Assembly (NCBI GenBank): GCA_020845575.1
Contig: JADLFL010000076.1
Location: forward strand, 62,001-126,000
Reading direction: 5' to 3'
Origin: Acidobacteriota bacterium
GTDB taxonomy: Bacteria > Acidobacteriota > Vicinamibacteria > Vicinamibacterales > Vicinamibacteraceae
DNA length: 64,000 nucleotides
How positions within the stretch are numbered: the stretch's first letter is position 1; each line of letters opens with the position of its first letter. The translations under genes were made by a program, and so were the position numbers. Shown in pieces: positions 9,166-18,557 of this stretch. Below the pieces are notes generated by a model, which was given only the letters and a program-made list of their open reading frames with translations, ran no database searches and was not told where the DNA came from.

Positions 9166-9660
9166 GTGTGCGTGCTTTTGTGGCTGACCATGCCGGCGCG
9201 TGTGGTGGCACAGGAGGATCCGCAGGTGCACCTGGCGCGGCTGACGCAGGCGTTCGCGCGCCTCGACGTCGTCGACATGGATGGCCGGCGATGGACGGCG
9301 GCCGACCTCCGCGGGCGCGTCGTGGTGGTGGACTTCTGGGCCACGTGGTGCGCGCCGTGCTGGACGGAGATCCCGTGGCTGCGACGCATCCACGAGCGGT
9401 ACGGCGATGGCCGCGTGCGGGTGATCGGCGTCAGCCTCGACACGACGGAGCGCCGGACGCTCGTGGCCTGGATGAACCAGCGACGCGTGGACTGGCCGCA
9501 GATGTGGGACGCGCGCGGCTATGACGGTGACCTCGCGCGCCGGTTCGGCGTCGACACGCTCCCGCGCTCCCTCCTCATCGCGCCAGACGGCCGCGTCGTC
9601 GCCACCGACCTCCGCAGCGACAGGCTGCTGACGGCTGTCGAGACGCTGCTCGAGAAGTGA
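9166..9660 (+). CDS. TlpA/ResA-like thioredoxin-fold protein, exported
   Basis: This protein of about 164 residues has a short signal peptide (VCVLLWLTMPARVVA) and a thioredoxin fold with the active site ATWCAPCW near residue 63-66, GVSLD and a cis-Pro segment DTLPRSLLI. Such periplasmic proteins reduce disulfides, for example in cytochrome c maturation. The GTG at 9166 is the first start after the upstream repeat that gives a signal peptide; a longer open frame would run back through the receptor gene and the repeat. Its position after the receptor may be chance or may reflect upkeep of the receptor's plug cysteines; that link is only a guess. Confidence 0.82.
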   Translation: MCVLLWLTMPARVVAQEDPQVHLARLTQAFARLDVVDMDGRRWTAADLRGRVVVVDFWATWCAPCWTEIPWLRRIHERYGDGRVRVIGVSLDTTERRTLVAWMNQRRVDWPQMWDARGYDGDLARRFGVDTLPRSLLIAPDGRVVATDLRSDRLLTAVETLLEK

Positions 9661-9688
9661 CGTGCGTCTCCTGACGTCCTACTCTGGT

Positions 9689-9862
9689 ATGACCATCGCG
9701 AAACGGGCAGGCAGGACGGTCAAGGTCAGTGTGTCTCTCGACGTGGACGACCTCGTCTTGCTGCGCCGGCACGCGCGTGAGTCGCATGGGGGCAACCTCT
9801 CGGCACGCATGCCAGCGCGATCCGATGCCGTCGGCGTCAGTCCACGCGGAGCATCGTCTTGA
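9689..9862 (+). pseudogene. truncated ribbon-helix-helix antitoxin-like fragment
   Basis: From the ATG at 9689 the frame reads TVKVSVSLDVDDLVLLRRHA followed by HGGNLSA, which resembles the start of RHH (CopG/Arc-like) antitoxins. After about 40 residues homology is lost and the frame ends at 9862, inside the 3' end of the opposing dehydrogenase gene. No toxin gene follows. I read it as the 5' remnant of a toxin-antitoxin pair; a small functional DNA-binding protein of 57 residues is less likely. Confidence 0.5.
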
Positions 9863-10856
9863 TGGCGCGGCGTTGGTCCATGGCCTTGTAGCCGTCGGCC
9901 ACCTCGGCGAGGGGCAGCACCAGGTCGAACACCTTGCCCGGCTGGATCGCGCCAGCGAGCACGCGATCCATCAGGTCGGGGAGGAAGCGGCGCACCGGCG
10001 CAGGGCCTCCCAGCATGCGCTGCTGCTTGAAGAACAGTTGCTGGCCGTCGAGGTTCACGCCGTGCGGTACGCCGACGTAGCCGATCGTTCCGCCGGGGCG
10101 GCACACGCCCATGGCCTGCTCCATCGACTCGGCCATGCCCACGCATTCGAGCACCGATTCGGCGCCGACGCCGTCAGTCAGTTCCAGGATCCGGGCGACG
10201 CCTTCATCGCCGCGCTCGGCCACGATGTCGGTGGCACCGAACTCGCGCGCCAGTCGCTGGCGCGGGGCGTGACGGCTCATCGCGATGACGCGCTCGGCCC
10301 CCATCTGGCTGGCGGCGAGCACGCCCATCAGCCCCACCGCGCCGTCACCGACGACCACGACGGTTCCACCCTCGCGCACCTGGGCCGCATCCGCGGCGTA
10401 CCAGCCTGTGCCGAGCACGTCGGACACCGCCAGCATGTGCGGAATCATGTCGGCATCTGGCATGTCGGCTGTGGCGACGAGCGTACCGTCGGCCAGCGGC
10501 ACGCGTGCGAACGGGGCCTGCGCGCCTGTCATGAACTCACGCTGTACGCACGACGACTGGAAACCGAAATTGCAGTGTGGGCAGGTGTTGTCGGACAGGC
10601 AGAACGAGCCGACCACGAACTGGCCCGGCTTCACCGTCTTCACCTCCGACCCGACCTCGACCACCACGCCGCAGTACTCGTGACCCATGTGCGCCGGGCC
10701 GTCCTGCGCAGACAAGCCACGATACGGCCACAGGTCGGAACCGCAGATGCAGGTGGCGGACAACGTGATGATGGCGTCAGTCGGCTTCTCGATCCTCGGA
10801 TCGGGGACCTGCTCGTAGCGGACGTCGCCGGGCGCGTGCATGACGGTTGCGTACAT
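9837..10856 (-). CDS. zinc-dependent alcohol dehydrogenase (MDR family)
   Basis: This 339-residue cytoplasmic oxidoreductase has the catalytic zinc ligands in CICGSD and GHEYCG, four structural-zinc cysteines in FCLSDNTCPHCNFGFQSSC and the nucleotide fold GDGAVGLMG (residues about 170-180). It resembles the glutathione-independent or IMP-type dehydrogenases that accept alcohols or aldehydes; the substrate is unknown. The ATG at 10856 has AGGAG 10 bases upstream. An upstream in-frame extension exists, but it consists of a degraded NmrA-like gene and is not part of this protein. It converges on the RHH fragment. Confidence 0.9.
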   Translation of the reverse strand: MYATVMHAPGDVRYEQVPDPRIEKPTDAIITLSATCICGSDLWPYRGLSAQDGPAHMGHEYCGVVVEVGSEVKTVKPGQFVVGSFCLSDNTCPHCNFGFQSSCVQREFMTGAQAPFARVPLADGTLVATADMPDADMIPHMLAVSDVLGTGWYAADAAQVREGGTVVVVGDGAVGLMGVLAASQMGAERVIAMSRHAPRQRLAREFGATDIVAERGDEGVARILELTDGVGAESVLECVGMAESMEQAMGVCRPGGTIGYVGVPHGVNLDGQQLFFKQQRMLGGPAPVRRFLPDLMDRVLAGAIQPGKVFDLVLPLAEVADGYKAMDQRRAIKTMLRVD

Positions 10857-10865
10857 GGGGGCGCT

Positions 10866-11028
10866 ACTCCTGTGTGGGGGATTGGTGACGCCCATGGCGG
10901 TCATCAGCGCGATGCGCACCTGGCGCCCGGCCAGTGCCGCCAGCACGTTGCGCACGATTCCTCGACGACGTAGCAGCCGATGCTCCCGCTGGCGCCCACG
11001 CACACACGGTCAGTTTCGTTGGACTCAT
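10866..11028 (-). pseudogene. NAD(P)-binding NmrA-like oxidoreductase, decayed remnant
   Basis: An ATG at 11028 with AAGGAG six bases upstream starts MSPTKLTVC. After a frame change the sequence continues VGASGSIGCYVVEE, a dinucleotide-binding GxxGxxG motif. After another change it reads GIVRNVLAALAGRQ and IALMTAMGVTN (10881-10961), an internal segment of NmrA/SDR-a5 proteins. So the start signals survive, but the gene has two frameshifts and an internal deletion. The last piece is in frame with the downstream dehydrogenase and falsely lengthens it. Confidence 0.65.
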
Positions 11029-11064
11029 GTCAGGCTCCTTTGCCGCGCCACGGCCGCGGCATGT

Positions 11065-11841
11065 TCAGCGTGGTGCGGCATCCAGCACCTTCGCCAGCGC
11101 CTCGCGCGCACGCCGGCCGTTATCGGCGCCGCCACGCTCGTCGAGCACCCGCACGGCCTGCTGCATCTGCGTGACCGTCAAGCCTACGTTCAAGCTGATG
11201 CGCAGATGCGATTGCAGTTGCGATTCCGCACCGGGCAGGGCCGACAGGAAGCCCACGGTGGCCAACTCGCGGTTCTGCCAATCGAGGTTGTCGCGCGCGA
11301 AGATATCGCCGAACAAGTGGGACTTGAGGTACTCGTCGATGGCGGGGGCGAACTCGAAGACCGGCCCTGTGACCGGCCCACCGACCAGCCTGGTCTGGTT
11401 GGCCGTGCCGGCGGCCAGCAGTGCGTCTCCCTTGGGGATGGCAGTGCTGGGCCCACGCCCCGGTGCATCCGCGACGCCGCGCTGCGCGCGTGCATCGAGG
11501 ACCTGCATCAGCGCCGTGAGCGCGTTGAGGCTGCGCGGGAACCCGGCATAGGCGTAGAGCTGTATCAGGATCTCCCTGCAGTCGCTGACGCTCAGGCCGG
11601 CATCGAGTCCCTGGTGCAATGCCGTGTTCAGCCGGTCGATGTCGCCTGCCGCCGCGAACGCCGCGATGGGCAGGATCGCCTGCTGGCGCGCGGCGAGGGT
11701 GTCGGTAGCCGGGGACGGGCGTTGTGTCGTCATGGTTCGTGACTCCTGTGCCGGAGACGTGCCTGCCAGGGCACTGCCGGAGGTCACCAGGACGCCCGAC
11801 GCCAGTGCGAATGCGACGAGGCGGCGTTCAGTGGTGTGCAT
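11065..11841 (-). CDS. carboxymuconolactone decarboxylase (CMD) family protein, exported
   Basis: This 258-residue protein has an N-terminal signal peptide (about 1-27, ending GSALAG) and two CMD-like helical repeats. The first holds SDCREILIQLYAYAGFPRSLNAL (broken here: SDCREILIQLY then AYAGFPRSLNAL) and the second ELATVGFLSALPGAESQLQS. The AhpD-type CxxC redox pair is absent, so a peroxidase role is not indicated. In this window CMD domains occur beside or fused to cupin domains (also at 36804-37985), suggesting a shared pathway on a ring or quinone-like compound, which is inference. GGTGAG lies shortly before the ATG. Confidence 0.82.
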   Translation of the reverse strand: MHTTERRLVAFALASGVLVTSGSALAGTSPAQESRTMTTQRPSPATDTLAARQQAILPIAAFAAAGDIDRLNTALHQGLDAGLSVSDCREILIQLYAYAGFPRSLNALTALMQVLDARAQRGVADAPGRGPSTAIPKGDALLAAGTANQTRLVGGPVTGPVFEFAPAIDEYLKSHLFGDIFARDNLDWQNRELATVGFLSALPGAESQLQSHLRISLNVGLTVTQMQQAVRVLDERGGADNGRRAREALAKVLDAAPR

Positions 11842-11844
11842 TGC

Positions 11845-11910
11845 TCACCCCAGGTCCGCCAGCGCGTCGCAGGGTGTGGCCAGGTCCTTCAACGCGGTAC
11901 GACGGTTCAC
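11845..11910 (-). other. very short ORF before the CMD gene, possible truncated signal peptide
   Basis: A GTG-started frame of 21 codons reads VNRRTALKDLATPCDALADL and stops three bases before the CMD start. The RRTALK stretch recalls a twin-arginine leader. It could be a leader peptide or a remnant. The rest of 11911-12269 shows nothing I can support. Confidence 0.2.
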
Positions 11911-12269
11911 GGTGCGAGTCTCCGTATCTCGGGCCCTCGCAGGCCTCGACCAGACGCGAGCGTAGCGTGCTCCCGTCCTGAAGGGAAGACACAAGAACGG
12001 CAAGGGGCTGTGAATGAAATGCACCAATGGCCCGCGACCGATTGAGCGACGCGAGTATCACTCGCCCGCGCACGTGCGTCAGCGTGTGCGGGTCAGGTCT
12101 GCGGTCTGGTGACGAGCGACACCCTGTTCAGCTCTCGCGCGGCGGTACATCGGCCGGCGCGCTGGCTGGTCGCGAGACGTCCGCGATACCCGAGGACCGA
12201 GATTCGTGCGGCGGGTGTGCTCAATGGCGCCGCCACTATCATGGCGACAGGGTCACTCGCGAACCGGCA

Positions 12270-13157
12270 TCAGACCCGCAGCGTCCTGATGAGCGCCGTG
12301 AGTGCCGGCGACTGTTGTCGGCGGCTCGTGTGATACAGGTAGTAGCCTGCGAACGGCTGGCACCAGTCTTCGAGTACCCGGATGAGGGCCCCGCTCGCGA
12401 GGTGTGCTGCAACTTGGTCCTCGAGCGTGAACGCGAGTCCGACGCCGTCGAGGGCGGCGACCGTCATCACGTCGACGTCGTCGACAGCCAGCGGACCACT
12501 GACAGCTACTGACAACGACTTCCGGCCGCGGTCGAACTCCCAGTGATACAGGCCAGCGCTGCCATGCCGAAAGTTGAGGCAACGGTGGGCCGTCAGGTCG
12601 CGAGGCGTCCTGGGCCTCGGGTAGGACGTGAAGTAAGAGGGTGAGCCCACGATGGCGGCCCGCTGCTCCCGTGAGATGCGGATCGCGACCATGTCGCGGG
12701 CGACGAACTCGCCGAGATGGATACCGGCGTCGAATCCGCCGCCGACAATGTCTATCCGGCCTTCCTCGGTCGTGGTCAGGTCAATGACGATGTCCGGGTA
12801 CTCGCGCGCGAACTGCGCGAGCTTCGGCGCGACGATCATCCGAGCCGCGAGCCGTGACGCGACGAGCCGCACACGGCCAGCCGGCTCTGCGCGAAGCCCC
12901 GAGATGTCCGCCCAGGCGCTCCGCACATCGGACAGCGCCGGGCCGATGCGCGCGATGAACTGCTCGCCGGCGGGGGTGGGGGCGACGCTGCGTGTCGTGC
13001 GGTCGAGCAATCGCACACCGATCCGCTCTTCGAGCCCGCGGATGGCGTGACTGAGTGCCGACGGCGAGACGCCCAACCGTCGAGCGGCCCGCGTAAAGCT
13101 GCGCTCTTCGGAGACGGTCACCAACGCGGCCAGAACGCTCAGTTCGTCGCGAACCAT
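12270..13157 (-). CDS. LysR family transcriptional regulator
   Basis: This 295-residue regulator has an N-terminal winged helix (SFTRAARRLGVSPSALSHAI, residues about 20-39) and [15 protein letters not shown], then a periplasmic-binding-like effector domain. It is very similar to the LysR encoded at 63107 and to the fragment at 39660. It is divergent from the aldo/keto reductase gene at 13334, which it probably controls. The start codon is followed at once, on the other side, by the palindrome TGAATATTACTCA (13161-13173), a good candidate autoregulatory site. The effector is unknown. Confidence 0.92.
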   Translation of the reverse strand: MVRDELSVLAALVTVSEERSFTRAARRLGVSPSALSHAIRGLEERIGVRLLDRTTRSVAPTPAGEQFIARIGPALSDVRSAWADISGLRAEPAGRVRLVASRLAARMIVAPKLAQFAREYPDIVIDLTTTEEGRIDIVGGGFDAGIHLGEFVARDMVAIRISREQRAAIVGSPSYFTSYPRPRTPRDLTAHRCLNFRHGSAGLYHWEFDRGRKSLSVAVSGPLAVDDVDVMTVAALDGVGLAFTLEDQVAAHLASGALIRVLEDWCQPFAGYYLYHTSRRQQSPALTALIRTLRV

Positions 13158-13160
13158 TGT

Positions 13161-13173
13161 TGAATATTACTCA
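13161..13173. promoter_or_regulatory. LysR-type operator TGAAT-N3-ActCA
   Basis: TGAATATTACTCA lies 3 bp from the LysR start and within the 176-bp divergent spacer to the aldo/keto reductase. It fits the T-N11-A LysR box and matches the sites at 39625 and 63091 with one mismatch in the palindrome. Confidence 0.55.
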
Positions 13174-13249
13174 CAAGAGCATACCACATTGTCCGACTAC
13201 CGATCGCGAATTGACCGGCGTACGCTTGCAGTGTGTAACGTGCCGCTGA

Positions 13250-14347
<1,098 letters not shown>

Positions 14348-14490
14348 AGCAGAACAGGGAGCACCACGGTCCCGGGGTTTCTGAGCGAGTCGATCCCCGG
14401 CATGACGGACGCGGACACAGGCAGAGAAGGCTGAGGGTGGCAAACTCGTCCTCGTCTTGCAGGATTAATCAAGAAGGCGGAGTGCACATC

Positions 14491-14594
14491 ATGAAGATCG
14501 CTGTTGTGGGAGCCACGGGAACTTCGCGGTGGCGATCGTCGATGAGTTGGAACAGCCTGCGCGTGGCGGCACGCGCTTCACCGTGGCGAACTGA
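14491..14594 (+). pseudogene. NAD(P)-binding protein reduced to its two ends
   Basis: The ATG at 14491, with an AAGGCGGAG-like ribosome site, starts MKIAVVGATGT, the N-terminal strand and glycine loop of NAD(P)H-binding (YwnB/NmrA-like) proteins. Only about 30 bases later, in another frame, comes FAVAIVDELEQPARGGTRFT followed by VAN and a stop at 14592-14594, the usual C-terminus of the same family. The roughly 170 residues between are gone. This is a clear internal deletion in a gene lying between an aldo/keto reductase and a cupin. Confidence 0.7.
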
Positions 14595-14651
14595 TCTGCA
14601 CCTCCCGCGTGGTTCGTGCGTGCAGAGTCGACCCAAGAAGGGAATCACCCA

Positions 14652-15179
14652 ATGAACATCGATCCATCCGGCAAGGTGGCCCGAGGGCAGGCACTTCTCA
14701 CGCTTGCCCTGTGCGCGACCGCGCTGCAGGCCACTATCGTCCGGACCGTCGAGGCACAGACCAATACCTCCGCCGGCGCGCAGCAGATCACGCGCGCGGG
14801 CGATCAGGCGTCGGTTGCCGGCCCGGCCGAGTTCTTCACGGGTCGCGTGCGGGTCGATCCGGTCTGGCCTGCCAACGACACCATCAACGCCTCCGGCGGC
14901 CTGGTCACCTTCGAGCCCGGTGCACGGTCCGCATGGCACACGCATCCGGCGGGGCAGCGGCTGATGGTCACCTCCGGTGTGGGGCTCACCCAGGAATGGG
15001 GCAAGGCCGTGCAGGTCCTCCGTCCCGGCGATGTGGTGTGGTGCCCGCCCGGTGTCAAGCACTGGCACGGCGCGGCGCCGGACACCGCGATGACGCATCT
15101 GGCCGTCACCGGTACGGTGGATGGCAAGAACGTCAACTGGATGGAGAAGGTGACCGATGAGCAGTACCAGTCACGCTGA
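14652..15179 (+). CDS. exported cupin-domain protein
   Basis: This 175-residue protein has a signal peptide (about 1-37, cleavage near VEAQ) and a single cupin barrel. The metal-binding set is visible in WHTHPAGQ, GLTQEWG and KHWHGA (His, His, Gln/Glu, His). The cupin ends with VTDEQYQ. The same ending occurs in the cupin half of the cupin-CMD fusion at 36804-37985. The substrate is unknown; cupin-CMD partners are often found with aldo/keto reductase and LysR genes, as here. The ATG at 14652 follows a GAAGGGA ribosome site. Confidence 0.88.
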   Translation: MNIDPSGKVARGQALLTLALCATALQATIVRTVEAQTNTSAGAQQITRAGDQASVAGPAEFFTGRVRVDPVWPANDTINASGGLVTFEPGARSAWHTHPAGQRLMVTSGVGLTQEWGKAVQVLRPGDVVWCPPGVKHWHGAAPDTAMTHLAVTGTVDGKNVNWMEKVTDEQYQSR

Positions 15180-15318
15180 GGCTCCGCAATGGTCGTTGGT
15201 TGCCCACGACGGTCGTTGCCTCTACCTGCCGGACGCACCAGAGCGATCCGCTCGCCACCACGTCTGGGCTGCACCCCGGTGAAAGCCGGGGTATCGGCGA
15301 CCACTGACGGCCAACGCC

Positions 15319-15597
15319 ATGTGTGCCCACAACGTGGCAGAGGTTCAGGCCCTCGTCGACAGACTCCCGCTGTTTCCCTTCTTCGATAGGGTCGAGTACT
15401 TCCCGCTGAACGAGATCATCGACGGTGCACCTGCGCCCGTTTCATCTCACGACACAGGAGCACGTCATGCAAGTTCAGCGACGCCAAGAGCGAGGCCACG
15501 CAGCAGGCGCTCGCGCGGCCGGGCTTGTCGGTCGACGACCTGCCCGTCGTCCTGATGCCGAACGGCGCGGTGCCGCGCGGTCCGGGGGGGGGGGGGG
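15319..15597 (+). pseudogene. patchwork of gene fragments ending in a 14-G run
   Basis: This 440-bp gap holds no intact gene. From 15319 a frame reads EVQALVDRLPLFPFFDRVEY, similar in style to muconolactone-isomerase or YCII-like proteins. From 15475 another frame reads SDAKSEATQQALARPGLSVD then DLPVVLMPNGAVPR, which resembles the thioredoxin/glutaredoxin-like part of fused FAD-dependent disulfide reductases. The second piece runs into fourteen consecutive G at 15584-15597. Between 15180 and 15318 I see nothing. Family guesses here are weak. Confidence 0.35.
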
Positions 15598-15622
15598 CGG
15601 AGGTCGACCGGGCCTGCGCCCT

Positions 15623-17560
15623 CTACCGGTTGCCGGTCGGCATCCACCTCGTCAGCCACCAGTGCGCGGCGACGGCGAGGAGGGCACTGCGGGCGTCCTC
15701 GTGACGCCAGGGCGTGGCTGACCGGCGATTCGCGGCGGCGATCGCGTGGATGGCCTTGCCGTCCCACAACCCGCTGCGCAGGAACTCGGGATCGTTGACT
15801 TCGTCCCAGAGCCACTCGCCAAGACCTCCGTCGAGCCAGCGCGCGACGGGGGCCACGTAGCCCAGCTTGTCGCGACGCAGGCGTATCCGATCGGGCAGGA
15901 CACCTCGCATCGCGTCGCGCAGCACGCGCTTGGTGAATCCGCCGCCCACCTTGCGTTGGTCGGGAAGCGAGAACGCGAGTCGTACGATCCGCCAATCGAG
16001 GAACGGCATGCGTACCTCGACGCCATGTCCCATCGAGTGCGCATCGAACGCGCGCAGGATGCGCGGGAGCGAGACGTGATGGAAGCTGCGATAGAGCGCG
16101 CCGGTGAGCGGCCCGAGCGCGTCGATGGCATCCGCCTCGGCACGCGCGTCGGCGTCGAGCGTCGCATCACGACCGCGCGCATGTTGCTCGAGATGGCCAA
16201 GCACTTCGCGCAATCGACCGCGTACCACTGGCAGCCGCCGTCCCACAGCCAGCGCTCCCGGGAGCGTCGCCGCCGCGACGAGCGCGGCGTTCGACTGGCG
16301 GTCGATCAGCCCCGGGCGATGCATGCGCCGCCACGTGTCGACGAGATCGCGCGTCCGCCATGGCTCGCGCAGCGCGCCGCGTCCGCGCAGCAGCGCGAGC
16401 GCCACGTGCAGGTGATAGCCGCCGAACAACTCGTCGGCGCCGTGGCCGTCGATGGACACCACGACGCCCTGGCGCCGCATGTCGCGATACAGCATCCATG
16501 GAGCGAGGCCGAACACGCCGACGATCTCCTCGAACTGCCAGAGGAACGCCTCGATGTCTTCCCGTGACACATCATCGGAGAACTGCCGTTCGACGGGGAT
16601 GGCTCCCGCATGCGCCGCCGCGAGCCGCGCATCGTCTGTCTCGTCCTGCGCCGTGCCGGGGAAGCCGGCGATGAACGCGTGCCGCCATTCGGGCGCTTCA
16701 CGCATGGTGTGACCAGCAGCATGCGCCAGGGCGAGGGCATTGACCACCGACGAGGAATCGAGTCCGCCGCTGAGCGACGTGGCGACGGGCACGTCGCCGC
16801 GCATCCGGAGCCGACACGCATCCACGAGCAGTGCGCGAAGCTCCTCGGCCTGCGCGTCAGGATCGCGGGGCGGTGTCACGAGATGGTCGAGCGTGTGCCA
16901 CCAGCGCCAGCGCCGCGAGCCCTCCGGCGTGAACTCCACGCACCAGCCCGCTGGAACCATCTCCACGCCGCGCAGCAGCACACGCTCGTGGAACGTGAGC
17001 GCCAGGCGTGCGGCGACGGCGTCCATGTCGGGCGCCGCATCGAACCCGTCGAGGAGGCGGAACGCCTTCAACTCCGACGCGAACGCGACGCGGTGCGCGT
17101 CGACAGCGAGGTAGAGCGGCTTGACGCCGAAGCGATCGCGCGCGAGCAGCAGGCGGCGCTCCTGGCGATCCCAGATCGCGAGGCTCCACATGCCGTTGAA
17201 GCGCAGCAGGCAATCGGCGCCCCAGCGCTCGTACGCGGCGAGGATCACCTCCGTATCGCTGTCGCTGCGAAACCGGAAGCCGTCGTTTTCGAGCTGGCGG
17301 CGCAGCTCGACGAAGTCGTACACCTCGCCGTTGTAGGTGATGTCGTAGCGTCCGCTCTCCGATCGCATCGGCTGCGCGCCGGCGTCGGTCGTGTCGAGGA
17401 TCGCCAGCCGGCGATGCCCCAGCGCCAGGCGCCCCTCGTCCAGCATGGCGATGCCTTCGCCGTCTGGCCCGCGATGCGCGACCGCGCGCAGGAACCGCGC
17501 GATGCGGCGCGGCTCGACGGGCGGCCCCTCGCGCTCCCAGATGCCGGCGATCCCGCACAT
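15623..17560 (-). CDS. asnB: asparagine synthase (glutamine-hydrolysing)-like amidotransferase
   Basis: This 645-residue cytoplasmic enzyme begins MCGIAGIWER, so the nucleophile Cys2 of the class II glutaminase domain is intact. RGPDGEG, YNGEVYDF and FNGMWSLAIWD follow. The synthetase half starts near residue 240 with the PP-loop SLSGGLDSSSVV (264-270). Being next to a glycosyltransferase and membrane protein, it more likely amidates a surface-glycan sugar or precursor than makes free asparagine, as AsnB homologues in exopolysaccharide loci are thought to do. It lies 10 bp after the GT2 gene, in the same operon. Confidence 0.92.
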   Translation of the reverse strand: MCGIAGIWEREGPPVEPRRIARFLRAVAHRGPDGEGIAMLDEGRLALGHRRLAILDTTDAGAQPMRSESGRYDITYNGEVYDFVELRRQLENDGFRFRSDSDTEVILAAYERWGADCLLRFNGMWSLAIWDRQERRLLLARDRFGVKPLYLAVDAHRVAFASELKAFRLLDGFDAAPDMDAVAARLALTFHERVLLRGVEMVPAGWCVEFTPEGSRRWRWWHTLDHLVTPPRDPDAQAEELRALLVDACRLRMRGDVPVATSLSGGLDSSSVVNALALAHAAGHTMREAPEWRHAFIAGFPGTAQDETDDARLAAAHAGAIPVERQFSDDVSREDIEAFLWQFEEIVGVFGLAPWMLYRDMRRQGVVVSIDGHGADELFGGYHLHVALALLRGRGALREPWRTRDLVDTWRRMHRPGLIDRQSNAALVAAATLPGALAVGRRLPVVRGRLREVLGHLEQHARGRDATLDADARAEADAIDALGPLTGALYRSFHHVSLPRILRAFDAHSMGHGVEVRMPFLDWRIVRLAFSLPDQRKVGGGFTKRVLRDAMRGVLPDRIRLRRDKLGYVAPVARWLDGGLGEWLWDEVNDPEFLRSGLWDGKAIHAIAAANRRSATPWRHEDARSALLAVAAHWWLTRWMPTGNR

Positions 17561-17570
17561 GATCGATCCG

Positions 17571-18557
17571 TCAGGACGCGCGCGTCCGCGCGAGGTGCAG
17601 CAGCACGCCTACGGCATATGTCGCGGAGCTGTACAGGTAGTAGAGCAGGTGCAGGCCGAACGCGGCCGCGGCGAATCGCCATCCATCAGCACCGGCGAAG
17701 AAGCGATAGAGACGACGATTGAGCACCACGAGCAGCACGACCGCCGTCAGCGCGAGCGCGGCACCGGCTCGGGGCGCGACGATGGTCGTGCCGATCGCGA
17801 TGACGGCACTCCACGCGACCAACGCCGACACGCGATCGCGCGTGCGCAGGTTGAGATCGTGCGCCGGCGCCTGCGTGTCGAGCAGCAGGCGCGTCCACGG
17901 GTACGCGCGATCGCGCACGTCCGTCGTCACGAGTTGACGCAGCGTCCATGTCTTGACGTGCGTGACCTGCGCCTCGCGCACGAGCCGCACGCGCAATCGG
18001 GCACGCCACAGTCGTGTGCCGAGCTCGATGTCCTCGATGCTCGGGCGCCGATAGCGCGCGGCATCGAACCCGCCGACGGCGTCGAAGGCGTCGCGCCTGA
18101 TCGCGCCGAAGCCAGCCCAGAACGACGTGCTGCGTTCGTCGGCCTGCTGATGGACGAAGTGGTGCAGCAGGTTCTTGAACCGCGACGGCACACCCGGTGC
18201 CACGGGATTCGCGTCGTACGAACCGAACGCCGCCGCGAGATCGTCTTCCGTCTCGAACGCCCCGAGCAGTCTCGAGACGGCGGCGGGCGACGCAATCACG
18301 TCAGCATCGACGAACACGATGATGTCGGATGTCGTGACGGCCACGCCGGTGTTGCGCGCGGCGGCAGGGCCGGACGGCCCGTCGATGCACAACACCTCGG
18401 CGCCATGTCGTCTCGCGATCGCTGCCGTGTCGTCCGTCGACCCATTGTCGACGACGAGGATCGATGCGGCGTGCGGCCCGCTCGCGAGAGCCGATAGACA
18501 GGTGCCGAGCGTCGCCGCGGCGTTGTAGGCAGGTACGACGATGGCAGCGCTGCTCAT
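17571..18557 (-). CDS. family 2 glycosyltransferase with C-terminal membrane helices
   Basis: This 328-residue protein has a GT-A fold: IVVPAYNAAATLGTCL at the start, VVDNGSTDDT, the donor/metal motif FVDADV near residue 97, and IEDIELGTRL as the acceptor-side ED motif. Two or three hydrophobic helices close it (about 235-325). It would transfer a sugar to a lipid-linked or membrane acceptor. Its ATG overlaps the stop of the upstream membrane protein gene (ATGA at 18554-18557), which fixes the start; an unbroken frame much further upstream is only a shadow of that gene. Confidence 0.92.
   Translation of the reverse strand: MSSAAIVVPAYNAAATLGTCLSALASGPHAASILVVDNGSTDDTAAIARRHGAEVLCIDGPSGPAAARNTGVAVTTSDIIVFVDADVIASPAAVSRLLGAFETEDDLAAAFGSYDANPVAPGVPSRFKNLLHHFVHQQADERSTSFWAGFGAIRRDAFDAVGGFDAARYRRPSIEDIELGTRLWRARLRVRLVREAQVTHVKTWTLRQLVTTDVRDRAYPWTRLLLDTQAPAHDLNLRTRDRVSALVAWSAVIAIGTTIVAPRAGAALALTAVVLLVVLNRRLYRFFAGADGWRFAAAAFGLHLLYYLYSSATYAVGVLLHLARTRAS

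Noticed and set aside
9837-11003. Longer alcohol dehydrogenase starting at 11003
   Set aside because: The extra residues belong to the decayed NmrA-like gene; the ATG at 10856 has its own AGGAG site.
11065-11841. AhpD-like alkylhydroperoxidase role for the CMD protein
   Set aside because: The CxxC redox pair needed for that activity is not present.
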